Of a stretch of DNA of 64,000 nt, positions 11,401-26,400 are shown piece after piece. Origin of the DNA: Inia geoffrensis (Eukaryota; Chordata; Mammalia; Artiodactyla; Iniidae); assembly GCA_036417435.1 (NCBI GenBank), contig CM070919.1, positions 30,877,318 through 30,941,317 of the forward strand, written 5' to 3'. The notes beneath the pieces were generated by a model. That model saw nothing but the letters and a program-made list of their open reading frames with translations, was not told the origin of the DNA and did no database searches. Position 1 is the first letter of the stretch. Each line of letters opens with the position of its first letter. Both the position numbers and the translations under genes were made by a program.

Positions 11401-14400
11401 CAACTGTCCATCTCTGTGGAGCTGCTACCGTCCTGCTTTGCCAAGAGTTTGGGCAATTATTTCAGTAAAAAAAAAATCTACTTGCAGTGCATCGAATGCA
11501 GAGATCCTTCTCTGCGACCTTCCCTTTTTGCCAAGACAGCTCTAAGAGGGGGTAAAAAAGAACCTCCAGGAGATGTGACTAATGAACCATCATTAGTGAG
11601 AAAGCTTCCCAGGAAAGGCCATCTTTCTCCATGTTGATCTATTACAGATTTCATTCATTCACGTGGAATACCTTGGCTGTGCATGCATTTCCTCACCCAT
11701 TTCTTTATTCACATTCACAGCAAAACTTCCAAAGTGTTGCCTTTGCTCAGTCTGCAATTTCTTTCTTTCCATTTCCACTTAAACCCTTTCTAGTCAAATT
11801 CGCCGCAATGCTCCGTGGAAATTTTTCTTTTAGAGGTCACCCATACCCTCCAAATTGTTAAAGTGGAAGACGAATTCTCAGTTCTCCTTCTACTTGCCAG
11901 TCAGCAGAACTGGAGGCGGTTGATGACCTCTGCGTCCTTCATGGTCTCTTTACTTGGGTTCCAAAATCTACCGTCTCTTGGTTTTGCCTTTCTGTTCTCA
12001 TCGGCTTCTCCCTCTCAGCATCTCTGTCTGGTTCCTCCTCTCCGCTAGGACCCCTTTCATTGGTGCTTCCCAGTGTTCAGTCCTCAGTCATCTGTCTCCT
12101 TTGCTGATCTCATCCTGTCTCAGAGCTTTTAAAGACTTCAAACATTATCAAGACTCCTCAATCCATATAGCCAGGCCCATACTACGCTCCTGAAATTGAC
12201 ACCCATATATCCAATATCCTACTTGACAACTCTGTTGAGATTTCTAATAAGCATCTAAAAATTAACATTGTCAAAACTGAACTTTTGATCCTCTCCCTCA
12301 CCTGCCCCACTCCTGAGTAAGCTCTTCTGGTTGGCTTTCCCGTCTCATCTCATAGCTAATCCATCTTTCCAGTTGCTCAATCAAAAAATGAATTCTTTCT
12401 TGAATCTTCTTTTTCTCTCAACCCCACATACAATCTATCAGGACATTCTGTTGTCTCTGTCTGTAGCCATCATAATCCACATTTTGGGGAGTGAACGTTC
12501 TTTTCTATTCTGATGCCCCTTGTTTATAACTTGATTGTATATGAACATTCAGGATTCCTGTTAAGGACCTATTATCTGGAGGGTAAATAAATGCTACCCA
12601 GGCAGTAGATTCTGTGTTAAGGGCAAACAGAAAGCCTTTAAGGCTGATGTAAAAGGCTGCATGACATCTGAGAAGTGCCTTCCCTTCCATGTCACAAAGA
12701 AAAGCTAAACTTGCATAAATCCTGGTAACTATGTTGTAAACAGTGCTAAGGTTCAAAGAACAGCTTTAATCATAGTCATGCTTTACACTTACTGGAATTA
12801 CGTCCCGTATAATATTTGAGACATACTGGACTAAAACAAATATTGCTTGTTTATTTCAAACTCAAACTTAACTGGGAGTCCTGTAATCTACCTGGCAACC
12901 CTCTCTGTGACACTAGTCACATCTTTTCCAACCTTAATTTTTCAGATCAGCAGAATTAAAGGAAGACGTTGTAGTATGTAGGGTGGTGGTTACTGAAGTC
13001 TGGGCTGTGGTTTTCCAAGCAGCTATTTTCCAGTGACCTGCATCCAGCAGCTGGTGCCGACGTTTCCTTTCCTGTGTTTACGTGGGACGTGATTCCGAAG
13101 TTAAAACCTCCCCAGTGGAAGAGCTGTCCACATTCCCTCCATCATGTTCTTGCCAAGAACCTCATGCACAAAGCAGATCATGCTGCTTTTCATTTGGGCC
13201 AGACAATGAGGGCTGGGGACTCCTTCTGACAAGAGGGTGGGCAGGCCACACTTTTGGAACACACAGCTAGCTGGTGATAGACTAGTTCTATCTGTACCCT
13301 ACAATCTGTCTACAGTATAACCTTAGAGCCACAGGCTTGCACATACCATCTACTGAAATGTTTCCCGCTCGCCTGAAGCATGAGGAAACCCCCATTAGAG
13401 AAAAACATTTAGAACGTCCTTTAGATTTTAATAGCTGTGTTGTTTAAAAAAGTCCCTTTGAGGCTGTGAATTTGTGTATCTTTTATAAATTCTGTAGCCC
13501 CCATGTTTTTACAAATGATGGGATAGAATTCTAAATAGGTTAGGTGAGATTAGACTCTACACATTCATAGTTCAGTACTTGTTTTGACAGGAGAGGCAGT
13601 TACCTTCTAGCTAAGAACAGACTGAAGCTAGTTGGGGGTGAATCCTGGCTCTGTCACTTACTAGCTGTATCGCCTTGGGCAGGTAATTTAATCTCCTGGT
13701 TCCTCAATTTTGTCATTTATAAAGAGGATAACAGTGTCTGCCATATTTAATTATTATAAGAATTAAAACATGTCAACATATACAAACCATTCAGAATAGG
13801 GTCTACACATTTTAAGCCCCTATATACATAAGAAAGTATTATTATTACCTGAGGTTTTAGCCCTAAATAAAAATAACCAAAGAGGACTACTGATTTATTT
13901 AACATTTTTTGATTTTGTTATTATGAAATGCTAAGGTGTTTTGTTTTGTTTTTTGCCCTATTTCAGAAGACGATGAAGTACATATCTCTTAGATGAGCTT
14001 CATAGCAGACTTCACAGATTGTATAGTTTATCATGAGAGAATGAAAATACTATGCAAACATCACACTGAGTAGGAAAAGTTCACAGGAGTCACGACAGGA
14101 AAATCAAAATGATAACTTGCCAACGCCAGGAAACACAACCTGACAGCCTGTTCACATACACACGTTTGCGGGTTCATGTTGTGAAATCCACTTCCAATCA
14201 CTCTGGAATTCCTACTTATTTCAGTTTTAAAAGAATGACTTAAACGTGAAGACTCTGATACATCTATCTCTTTGGTAGAAGAGGCAATGATGGTTCCACA
14301 GTGATTTACACTATTTTAGAGGCAGTCATTTGGGAGAAACCATACGAGGTGCTGTTTCACAGCCGGAGATTCACCTACCAAACTGACGAAGGTCCAAGCA

Positions 14401-17400
14401 GAGATTCGCTCCCTCCACTAAGGTGGTGTTTCGGCAGATGGTCCACAGGTTGAAGTACATGTAAACTGGCAGCGAGGTGAAAGCCGTGACGCCCAGCCAG
14501 GCCAGCATGAAAAGGTATGTCAGCATGATAAACTGCAACAGAGAAGAGGTCGAGACAGAAAACGCATAATCTACCGGAAAAGAAGAATTTTATGCTTAGC
14601 TTACATAGCTCGCTATCAAATGGTTGAATTATTACAACCCAGGTAGGCACTGCAAACCGGGAAGCTGAGAGATGGTGAATGTCATGGGTCACGGGAAGAA
14701 ACCTGCCAGAAAACCGAGCTTCTGATGTGCAAAGGAAGAGATCGTCCAGCTGCACCTCAATGCCTGTTTCATTCGTGTATTTATCTGAAAGATCTCACCG
14801 CACATTTTTTGAACTTTAGAAAACATTAACTGGTAAATGTAGAGGGGATTCTGCACAGTGAGTTAAAACCTTGTCAATAACTTTATGTTACAACTGAATG
14901 GGCACGACTTTATATCATAAATATTTAAGCTACTTAATTGTGTTTACATTTAACATTCTAGGTATGATGATTCACAACTCATTTTAGTATAGCTTCGTGT
15001 GTATTTGTACTCCGTTTTAATGACTCCTGTAAACTTTAAATCTAAGTCTTCTTTCATGCATATTAATTCTACCTCTGATTGATTGATTGATTGACTGACC
15101 AAACATTGATATGTCACTCGCTTACAGTATCCCCAGCCTAAATGTCACATTTATTTAGCAATAACAGGGGCCTTAGAGCACATTGATTAAACGCACAGAC
15201 TCCTGAGCTGGAATGAGTCCAGGCTGCTCTTTATGTCTCTGTGTCTGCCTCTGCAAGCGAATACCTCCTAAACTGATCTACAATTACAATCACAATTGTA
15301 ATCTACAATTACAATCACTGCATGATTGTAGAGAGGCTGGAATGAGATGATAGGGGAAAAGCATTCAGCATCGAATCTGACACATAAGAAGCCCAGACAA
15401 AGTATTAGCTAGTTTTTATTCTAGATAGTATTACTGTGATTACTACTACTACCATTGAATATATATATTTGCCTGAATGATAGGACTCTACGGAATAAGG
15501 AAATTAGGTTTCATTTCACGTCTGCAGAACATAAAAAGAATGAGAACTTCTTCAGTCTGGGAAAGTTATACAAAGAGGGCTCCCACTCAAGGAGAAAGAC
15601 TCTAGAAAAGTTTGGAAACCACCCCAAAACTGAAGAAATCTTGTTCATGAACGCCTTGGAGTGGAAAAAGCCCTGTTTATTAACATTTTCATTATTCACA
15701 AGTGTAGCTCTCCAGGCTAATTTACAGTCTCAGGAACAATGAACGTGATGTGGCCGCTCCAGACCCAGTTCTCTGGAGGGAACTAGTAACTCGGAACCCA
15801 CGGGAGAGTAATCAGTGTGCTCTTGGCTTCGTCCTCTCTATCTTGTTTTTCTCTCTGTTCCAGGGGATTTTTCAAAAGCTTCTTTTGAAGGTGCTATTCA
15901 CTGCAGGATGGGCCTTAGAATTCAATAGGTTTAGACTCAAAGTGGCGTGGAGCCCTCTGAAGCACGTTGCTGCTGCTACTTGACAAGGCAATGAAAGGAA
16001 TGACTGTTAAACCACAGTTCTGACTCCTGTTTGCCGGATGTTACGGCACAGTAGTAAAGCTGAACGTTACAGAGTACATCTTTGCTGTGAGAAAATGTTT
16101 TTCATGACGACTAGTGCATAACTTTTGTTCTGAGACACAACAGACTTTACTTTCGAATTGGAGTACCAAGCAGTTACATTTCAGGGGGCAGCAGTTCACG
16201 GTCACTCAAGTGTCCAAATTAAAGATGCTAAAAAATATAAGTCTATCTTCCTATTTTATGTTTCGCTTAGAGTCTGATAATTACTAAGACTAACGAATTA
16301 TGTAAATGGATCAAGTGTGATTCTAGGTAAAAATTCTCTGTATGTAATAAAGTATCCCATGATTATCATAAATTATTTCTAGCTTTGCACTAGAAATGTG
16401 ACAGATATGCATTCTGCTGTCTGAGCATTAAATAAATAAATAACCTACTTTAAAAAAATGAGGTATAATTGATACATAATATTATATTTGTTTCAGGTGT
16501 ACGACATAATGATTTGATATTTGTATATATTGTGAAATGATCACCTCAGTAAGTCTGGTTAACACCTGTCACCAGATGTAGTTATGAATTTTTGTGTGTG
16601 TGTGATAAGAGTTTTTAAGATCTCCTCTTTTAGCAACTTTCAAATATATAATACTGCATTATTAACTATAACCACCATGCTGTACGTGACATCCCCAGGA
16701 CTTAAACTTATTTCGTCACTGGAAGTTTGTACCTTTTGACTACCACCTCTGGCCACCATCAGTCTGTTCTCTGTACCTTCAATAAGCTACTCTTATTAGC
16801 ACAATCTCTGAGCATCTGAAAAACTCTGCTGATTTTGAAAATCTTATTTTTTCCTTTATTAACATCTATTCAGATGAAACACTTTCTGAAATTTAACTCT
16901 GCAATATCTGTTTGGGGAGTTTAGTGAAAACAAACAAATAAAAACTGGAAGAAATAAAATAACCCTGGACTTGACATCAGAGGACCTGGATCAATGACAT
17001 CTCACTTAAGGCTCAGAGTCACCTCCTCATTCACAAACTGGAAATTAGCAGACCTCTCTCACAGGGCTCAGATATGAAATCACTTAACAGTAAACATGGT
17101 CCACGGTAAATCTTACTTAGGAAGAAATCCCAAGAGAGGAAGTTGTTTGATTCAGCAAAAAATTATTTTTCATTTCTAAAGGTGAGGTATGGACAGACTA
17201 ACCTATTTACGTTGCATTTGGTGTTTATTGCCTTGAACAGCAAGGAATTTTACATCCTAAATTCAACAGCTGTGGCCCTGTTTATACGAAAGGAGGGAGG
17301 GATGGGTCTTGTGGAAGTTTGACATATAAAACAGATTCAGTGGCTTTTCTTATTTCAGCCATTGTTTAATATATCACTCACATATTAAAATGCTGACCAT

Positions 17401-20400
17401 TTCCTCCTAATTCACAAAGAAAAAAAATCTCAGTAAAATTTCCTTGGTTTGGTTTAGATTAGTTAACTTGTTGATCTTCGATGGTAAAAAAAAAAAACCA
17501 CCATTAAATGATAGAGACTGAGTGCCAGATTCATAATTAGTATCCAGCAATCTCATTATCACATCATTATTTGAGTACCGTTTCATGAGAACATGCAAAT
17601 GACTTTCACAATAGCATCTTCTTGTTATCCTATTTCTTGTTTTGTTTTTGTTTTTACTCAAAATACATTTGTTGATGGCTAGTATTAAATTCAACAAATC
17701 TGCTGTGAATTACTTCTTAGTGGCTTAAAATTTTAAAAGAAACATGTAATTATTGCTTTGATCTCAACCTGGATATTCTAATTATTGTTAGAAATTTAGA
17801 CGGGAGGTTGAAATATAGAACTACGGGAGACAAGGTTTTCATAACCTTTGAAAGAAGGCTTTAAAATAGACGATTAATCCTTGCTTATGTAGCTATTGAG
17901 ATTACAGTGTATTTAGCTGGAGAATGACTTGTAAAAGGTAATTTGTTTTTCATCTGAACTGCTATGAACTTAGGCTTGATGTCTAAGAAAATCAGACTTG
18001 GTTGAGCTACAGACTTTCTGGGCAACTTTAGCAGATGTGCGGCAATCCGGGTAAAAATAACATCTTAGAATTTAGCAGCCCTGATGAAAAAGAGCCAGCT
18101 GACCCTGAATCCCAAGTCTCTGAGTCTATGAACTATGTAAACACTGAAAAAATAAGCCACATACCAAATGGAATGATATAATGAACAAATTCAGGCATGA
18201 GGCAGACCCAACTTTAGTGAACAAAATGGATCCTATGCAAACATATACCAAACGTATACTGTTGGGTTCCACTCAGGTTACTGTCTATAATGTCCCTTTC
18301 TCATTAATGTTTCGAGACACAGGATATAAAAGTACTTAGCTAAATCTTAACTCAGAGCCCCCTCATTTCACAATAATATGTTTTCAATGACATTTCCTCA
18401 TTGTGAATGGATTTAAAGAGTATCGATTCAATCATGTCCGCACTTGAACAGCAAAAGGAAACAGTGTAAAAAAAAAAAAAGGAAACAGCTTTAGATTTCA
18501 TCAAAGGCAGAAATAGCTCCACGCTTAGAGATACTGTCATCAAGCAGCCTCACTGGATGCACATACACTGAGGGTGCACAGCCTCTGATAGTGCTTTTTC
18601 CAACTGTGGCCACACATTAGGATCACCTGGCAAATCCGAGGAGGAGATGCTCAGGCCCTGTCCCTGCCACCCATATTTGTATATACAGTAGTGGGTGTCC
18701 AGTGTGAGGAACTACTGCTCTATTGGAATCAGTAAAGCTCTTGTGAGTCCATTTGATGTGAAAACATCTTTGCTATTTATCTTTAGGCTCTTCAGGGTAC
18801 CACACCTGAAGGAGAAAAAAAAAAAAAAAGTACAATTGGGATGATTTGCCAATGTCAACAAAACAGCCAAATGCACGGAGGAGTGAGGGACTGGACGTGA
18901 ACCAAATTTCAAAATCAAGACTTCCCAAATTCAGAACTATGGAAATTTTCAGCCAGAAAATCCTTTCTTATGGGGAATGCCCTGTGAGTATTGGCCAGGC
19001 ATCCCTGGCCTCTACCCAATAGATGCCAGTGGTGTAACCAAAGTTTCTCAATGTCCCCTGGGGGTGGGGTAGGGAACTAGCCCCTGGTTGAGAACCACAG
19101 TTCTAATATGAGAAAATACCAAGTCAGAAAAAAAGCAAATGCACACCTGAATATACTGTCACTAAGAATGCAAAATGGAACAGCATTAACAATACTGAAC
19201 TCAGTAGGCTCTGAAGAGTATACAGTGTAAAGTTAGCTGCAGAAAAAATAATTGCGTTATTATGTAAATTACTTGAAAATATGCAAGCATCATCATTGTC
19301 AACATCATGGCCCAAAACTATCTTAGCACAAGTAGTGCTCAGAAGCTTTCTTTAAAAACTTATTTGCTTAGTTATAGCCACTTTATCCGTAATTGCCAAG
19401 ACTTGGAAGCAACTAAGATGTCCTTCAGTAGGTGAATGGAGAAATAAACTGTGCTACATCCAGACAGTAGAATATTATTCAGCACTAAAAGAAATGAGCT
19501 ATTAAGCCATGGAAAGACATGGAGGAACCTTAAATGCATATAACTAAGTGAAAGAAACCAGTCTGAAAAGACTACATAATGTATGAGTCCCACTATATGA
19601 CACTCTGAAAAAGGCAAAACTATGGAGCCAGTAAAAGGATCACCGGTTGCCAGGGGTTGCAGGAGAGGGAAGGATGAAAAGGTGGAACACAGAGGATTTT
19701 TAGGGCAGTAAAACTATTCTGTATGACACTATACAAATGGATACATGTCATACATTTGTCTAAACCCACAGAAGTTACAACATCAAGAGTGAACTCTAGG
19801 GCTTCCCTGGTGGCGCAGTGGTTGAGAGTCCGCCTGCTGATGCAGGGGACACGGTTTCGTGCCCCGGTCCAGGAGGATCCCACATGCCGCGGAGCGGCTG
19901 GGCCCGTGAGCCATGGCTGCTGAGCCTGCGCATCTGGAGCCTGTGCTCCGCAACGGGAGAGGCCACAACAGTGAGAGGCCCACGTACCGAAAAAAACAAA
20001 AAAAAAAGGAGTGAACTCTAAGGTAAACTATGGACTTTGGGTGATTATCATGCGTCAGAGTAGGATCATTAATTGTAGCAAATGTACTGTCTGGTGCAGA
20101 ATTTTGGTAGTGAGGGAGGCTGTACATATGTTGGGGTTGGGGGGATATAGGAAATTTCTACATTTTCTGCTCAATTTTGCTGTGAACCTAAAATTGCTCT
20201 AAGAAATAGAATCTATTTTAAAATATATTATCTGTAACGCTTTCTTCTTTTTACCTTGCATTGTTGTCATTCATTCAACAAATCAAATTAAAATACTTCA
20301 GAATATAACACCGGGTCCATCACGAGTTTCCACCTGCCTTATCTAACACTTGGATTACTGCAGTATTCTAAAAAGTTCATTCTAATTAGCACCCTGAAGG

Positions 20401-23400
20401 TTATTACTCATAGAACTTCTATCTTCCGAACCCCAGATGTAAGTCACTTACTCATTAATAATTAAAATATCTCATGTGTCAACAACATGTACTGTATGAG
20501 GCCTTGGGTATTATAGTGGTCAACAACATCTATCACAGACTTTAACCGCTCTCTGTGCAAACACTGTAAGTCACCCATGTCCATCAATGTGCTCAGCATG
20601 TATGTGCTTATGTAGAGCTTACTTTTTCAAGTGAAAACAGAATTCAAACAAAATAAAGTTATATTAAAGGTAAAAGCATCACTGGCACCTTTTCCAGCAA
20701 ATATTACTACAGAGGAAACTTCCTCTTAGTGACTACTATTTTATTATCAATTACATTGTAAATATCTGAGAAGTGTATTTTTGACCAAGAATCCCAATAT
20801 AATAATACTAGGCTTAGTCATTCCTCAGTGAACTTTTGAGTTTTATATCCTTAATATACCATTTCCCCATAAGGTAATTTAAAAACATAAACTATGGTAG
20901 TTAATCTCAAAATGAGAAAAAGAGATAAAGAAATTGAGTCTCAAAAATATGGTGAAGCTTCATATGTTTTGTAAAGTGTTACTGATTTAAAGGCAAAGTC
21001 AGAAAAATATATAACTCTTGCTTTTTTTAAAAGAAAATAAAAACAAAGATCTCTTGGGTGGAAATTATTCCCAGTACAGTGGGCATGAAGTTCCTGACTG
21101 AAAAAGAGAAGTATCTATTAATCAATGTTTTAAAAGGCCATTTGTAATCCAGAGTTATTATTTCATCCCCAATCTAGTGGCCTATTTATAACTCTTACAC
21201 ATATGGAAATATTTGAACCAATTTAAAAAATTATATTTCTATTTGCAGTGTCACCCAAACATATAAAGTCAAGGTTACTCACAGCAGAAGCAGTTATTGC
21301 GAGTGAATGTATTCAGGATGTTACATTGGGATTCATAAAATCTATGAATTTGAGGACATTTTCTACCTATCCTTAAGATGAATTTCTAGCTGTATTATAA
21401 AATTTGCTTGAACAGTCTATACCTGCAAATGACTTCATTTAAACTGGAATATCTTTATAAGCAGGAATGGAAAATTCATTAGTTATGGAGATATTCCCTT
21501 AGAAATTTTCAGTGGGTATCAAAGTCTAAGATTTAATTTTATATTAAATCAGAAACTGATGGTTTTGAGGATTCTGTAGAAATGAAAATAGAGGTCCATA
21601 GAGTATTATCCTGCTATGTACAGTTTATTTATGATAAATTGTATTTTAGCATGATTTTTTTTTTTTTTTCCGGTACACGGGTCTCTCACTGTTGTGGCCT
21701 CTCCCGTTGCGGAGCACAGGCTCCGGACACGCAGGCTCAGCGGCCATGGCTCACGGGCCCAGCCGCTCTGCGGCACGTGGGATCTCCCCGGACCGGGGCA
21801 CGAACCCGTGTCCCCTGCATCGGCAGGCGGACTCTCAATCACTGCGCCACCAGGGAAGCCCAGCATGATTATTTTGAATAGATCTATTTTGTTTAGGAAA
21901 ACATAGGTCAGAGAATGTGTTAATTAACGTCTTTAGTTTTCTTCTTCAATTAAGTGTACTTTAGATGTATATGAAATAATGTGATGAGAAAGATACTTTA
22001 TCTCTCAGTCTTCCTCTCCAAAGTCCAAAGCCCCAGTCTAATCATGAGAAAAATATCAGACAATTTTCAACTGAGGTACATTCTACAAAATGCCTAACTA
22101 CTCCTCCTCAAAACTTTCAAGATCATCAAAAAACAAGGAAGGTCTTAGAAAAAGTCACAGTTCAGAGTAGCCTAAGGAGAAATGACTAAATTGTAGTATG
22201 GTATCTGTACCCCGAGTGGGATACTAGACAAGAAAAAGAACATTTGATTTGGTAAAAACTAAGGAAATCTGAATAAAGTATGGACTTTGGTTAATAATAG
22301 TGTTTCTATATTGGTTCATTAAATGAGACAAATGTACTATGCTAATGTAAGGTGTTAATAGGGAAAATTGAGTTTTATATACATGGAAACTCTCTGTACC
22401 ATCTTCATCTTTCTGTAAATCTAAAACTATTGTAAAACTAGAAGTTTATTTTTGAAAAATTACTTTAGGATTTTAAAAATATAAGGAGTCATAAATGCTA
22501 TGAAATTATATTCTAGGATGATCTGATGGATGATCTGATACATAGAGAAGTCTAAAAATGCCACTTGAATATACAAATTTTAAAAAGAAAGGCTTAGCAG
22601 AAGACTATATTTCATGACTTGAGTAATCAAAAGAACAAAAACAAACAGAAAACAAAACCTTGGCTCAATATTTCGAGAAGTTATTATTTGAATAGAATTC
22701 CAATCATGACTTATGGTGACTGGACAGGAATCAGGATGATTCAAACTTTTTCTTCAATTTTTCATTTCCAGTAGTTTTAAAGTCTCTTGAAGGAAAAATT
22801 CTAAAACCAGAAGATTTACTTTTTTACAAGAGATTTTCCCATTTTGCCAATGTCATCTTCTAAGGCTAACTGAAATTTTTTGTCGTTTTATGCCCTAAAT
22901 CTGAAAAGAATGAGACCCATGTTTTCTTTCTTTGCTATATAATTTATGTACCAGCAGTGTTAATGTCTGGATGGTCACACTGAGATTGGTGTACTGTCCT
23001 GTATTTACAGTCCAGCTCTGAAATTGTAAGTGCATGCGGGAGATCCACCTCAGAGCCCTGTGACAAACAAGCTCCTCGTGCCATCTTCCACCTGCACTGC
23101 TTTTTGAAACATTATTTCTAAATATTACCACTATGCCTGAAGCAGTTTATGTTCCCCCTCACCTCCCCCTTTTTTCCCTACTGAGAAAGTGTTAAAGTGC
23201 ATTGTTATAACCTGAAACATATCATGTTGCCCTCTTCAGGTTAGAGTTGGAATATCCTAGAGAGAAACTAAGCCTTATTCTAGGAACTTGGCAGTCTTGG
23301 ATCACAACTGTTATTATCTTTTTAATTAACGTTCGAAGATACTGGATTTTAGAGACAGACTAGAATGCAGAGTTCCTTGATGACACTTTACTTAGGAAGT

Positions 23401-26400
23401 TACCTTAGAACTCTTTTATCGGCAGTCATCAAAATAGAAAAGTACCTTCGATGACTGAGTTATTTCATATCCCACAGAGCATCCCTGTCTTGTAAAAAGA
23501 GATAATTCATGATTGTGGATAACGGTTAAAATGAGGACTTCTCTGCAACCAAGGAACTTTCCAATCATCAATGAATGATCTCACCAAAGGGTAAAACAAA
23601 AGTGACTGGTGAATTACTAACAACTCTCACAACCAGATAATTCTCCTATGACATTAGCCCAAATAAAACAAAATGACAAGGCAAATCCTGACCATGAGTT
23701 TAGTGACATGGGCTCTGTGCCAGATGCTGAAATCCAAATCTGGCTCCACTGCCCACTATGTACTCATCTCTTGCTGGCAGATTCCTCATCTGTGAAATGA
23801 AGGTAACTAATATTGGTATCTACTTCACAGTTTGGAGGATCAAATGCCCTAGTGTTTCAGAACGTCCCATGCATAGCAACTGGCATATGTAAGCACCTAA
23901 CAACCATTTCCTATTATTAATACTGGATTTATTATTAAAACTTAAAGCTATGAAAATGAGCCAGGAGTCATTACATAGTGAATGGATGTAAAGGTAGTTC
24001 TATAGAGTATGTCTTATGGACGCTAGTCTAATATGCTGTAGTCAAAATCTATAAACATCTGAGGCTAACAGGAAGGATTAAAATAAATACAGTTGGCCTT
24101 CCTTTTTGACGTCCTTGGATTTAACCATGACGAATGGAAAATATTCTTTAAAAATATCCCAAGGCTTCCCTGGTGGTGCAGTGGTTGAGAGTCCACCTGC
24201 CGATGCAGAAGACACGGGTTCGTGCCCTGGTCCGGGAGGATCCCACGTGCCGCGGAGTGGCTGGGCCCGTGAGCCATGGCCGCTGAGCCTGCGCGGCCGG
24301 AGCCTGTGCTCCGCAACGGGAGAGGCCACAACAGTGAGAGGCCCGCATACCGCAAAAAAACCAAAACAAAAAAAAGAATCCCAGAAAGTTCTGAAAAGCA
24401 AAACTTGAATTTGCCACACACCAGCAACTATTTCACAGCATTTACATTGTATTTACAATCCATTACAGAGTTTACTTTGTATTAGGTATTATAAGTAATC
24501 TAGAGATGAGTTAAAGTATACGGGAAGATGTGTGTAGGTTATATACAAATACTACACCTTTTTATAAAAGGAACTTGAGCATCTGTGGATTTTGGTATCC
24601 AGGGGGCTCCCGGGACCCATCCCCTTGGATACTGAAGGACTATAAATAGAATACATTTCTTCCTCTGTAAAATGGGGGTAACAAAAGTAACTGCTTATTT
24701 TTGTTGCTTTAAGCATTGTGTGTGGCATACTGTTGCTGTTATAAGGCACATTGTTATGAGTTGAACTGTGTTCCTCCAAAATTCGTATGATGAATTCCTC
24801 ACCCCCATACCTCAGAATGCAACCTTATCGGGAGACAGGGCTTTTACAGAGGAAAGCAAATTTAAAAGGAGAGCCCTAATCCAATGTAACTGGTGTCCTT
24901 TAGAGAGGGAAATTTGAGCACAGACATGCAGACAGGGAGAACACCAGGTGCAGATGGAGGCAATGACGGAGGTGATGCTTCTATCAGCTGGGATCTCCGA
25001 AGATTACCAGCAACCCACCAGAGGCTAGAGGAGCAGACCTTCCGCAGAGCCCTCAGGAGGAACCAACCTTGCTGACGTCTTGATCTTGGACTTCAAGCCT
25101 CCAGAAACGGGAGACAATAAATTCTGTTGTTTAGCCATTCAGTTTGTTGTACTTTGTTATGGCAGCTCTAGCAAATGAATACATATACTTTCAAAATTTT
25201 TGCTGCTTTATATAACAGAGCTGGTGGATTTATGGAAAACAAATGTATTAATTTCCACAGAGAGTAGCACATTTAAGAACTCTCTTACTTCAAAAGCGTT
25301 GGGCTTAAAAAGCTAAAGTGTCAGAACAAGCATAGATAAATTCTGAGATCCATGTTGCTATCATAATACTAACGGGAAATTTTGAGAAATAAGAAAAGAG
25401 TGATGGGTGTAACAACTATCCCATGATTTCAAAATGTGAGCCACTGAATGCCTCTCAAGTGACAACCGAATAAATATATATATTTTTTGGTTTAAAAAGT
25501 TAATGGGGAAGAAATTCAAAGAAAATAAATATTTCTATATTCCTTAAACTGAAGTTCACGTTTAATGTATTTAGTAACATGTTTGACTTGTATGCAACTT
25601 AGGGCCATTTGCCATTTAATTTAAATAAAATCTGTTACTTAAAATATTTTAGTAACTTTTCACATGATCTTAATAAACTAGTTAATGGTTCTTACCCCCC
25701 AAAGGTTAATACTGTGCTGTTGTGTTTTATGTGCCTCACGTTAAGGATTACGAATGACAGCATTAAAAATTTGAAATGTACTTGAAGTGGTCTTGATACT
25801 GCATGAGAACCAATGCATAATGCAGATCAAGTTATGCTTTCAAGAGTATTCATTAGGAAAAGAGAATATTGATTAGCATCTTGTATTCAGTGATCTAAAG
25901 CTGTTTTAAAATTAACTGCATTTGTGCACTGTGCACAATTGCATTTTGTGAGTAGAATCAGTTACTAGTAACCATTTTACATTTTATACAGCTTAGAAAA
26001 ACAGGGATATAAAGATAAGTTTCTTTCACTACTAATTCTGGAAGCTTATCGTACAATAATATGGTTGTTCCAAAAAAAATTTATTCCACTTGTTAATATT
26101 TCTCAGAATTCCAAATAGAAATTCATTAATATATTCAGCTTCAAAAAGACTTTTTTTTAACATCTTTATTGGAGTATAATTGCTTTACAATGGTGTGTTA
26201 CTTTCTGCTGTATAACAAAGTGAATCAGCTATATGTATACATATATCCCCATATCCCCTCCCTCTTGCCCCTCCCTCCCACCCTCCAAATCCCATCGCTG
26301 TAGGTGGTCACAAAGCACCGAACTGATCTCCCCTTGTGATGCACCTGCTTGCCACTAGCTGTCTATTTTACATTTGGTAGTGTATATATATCCATGACAC

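Noticed and set aside
14375..14755. 126-codon minus-strand frame over GPM6A exon 4
   Set aside because: It is in a different frame from the gene and crosses the splice acceptor; the real coding part is 14379-14532.
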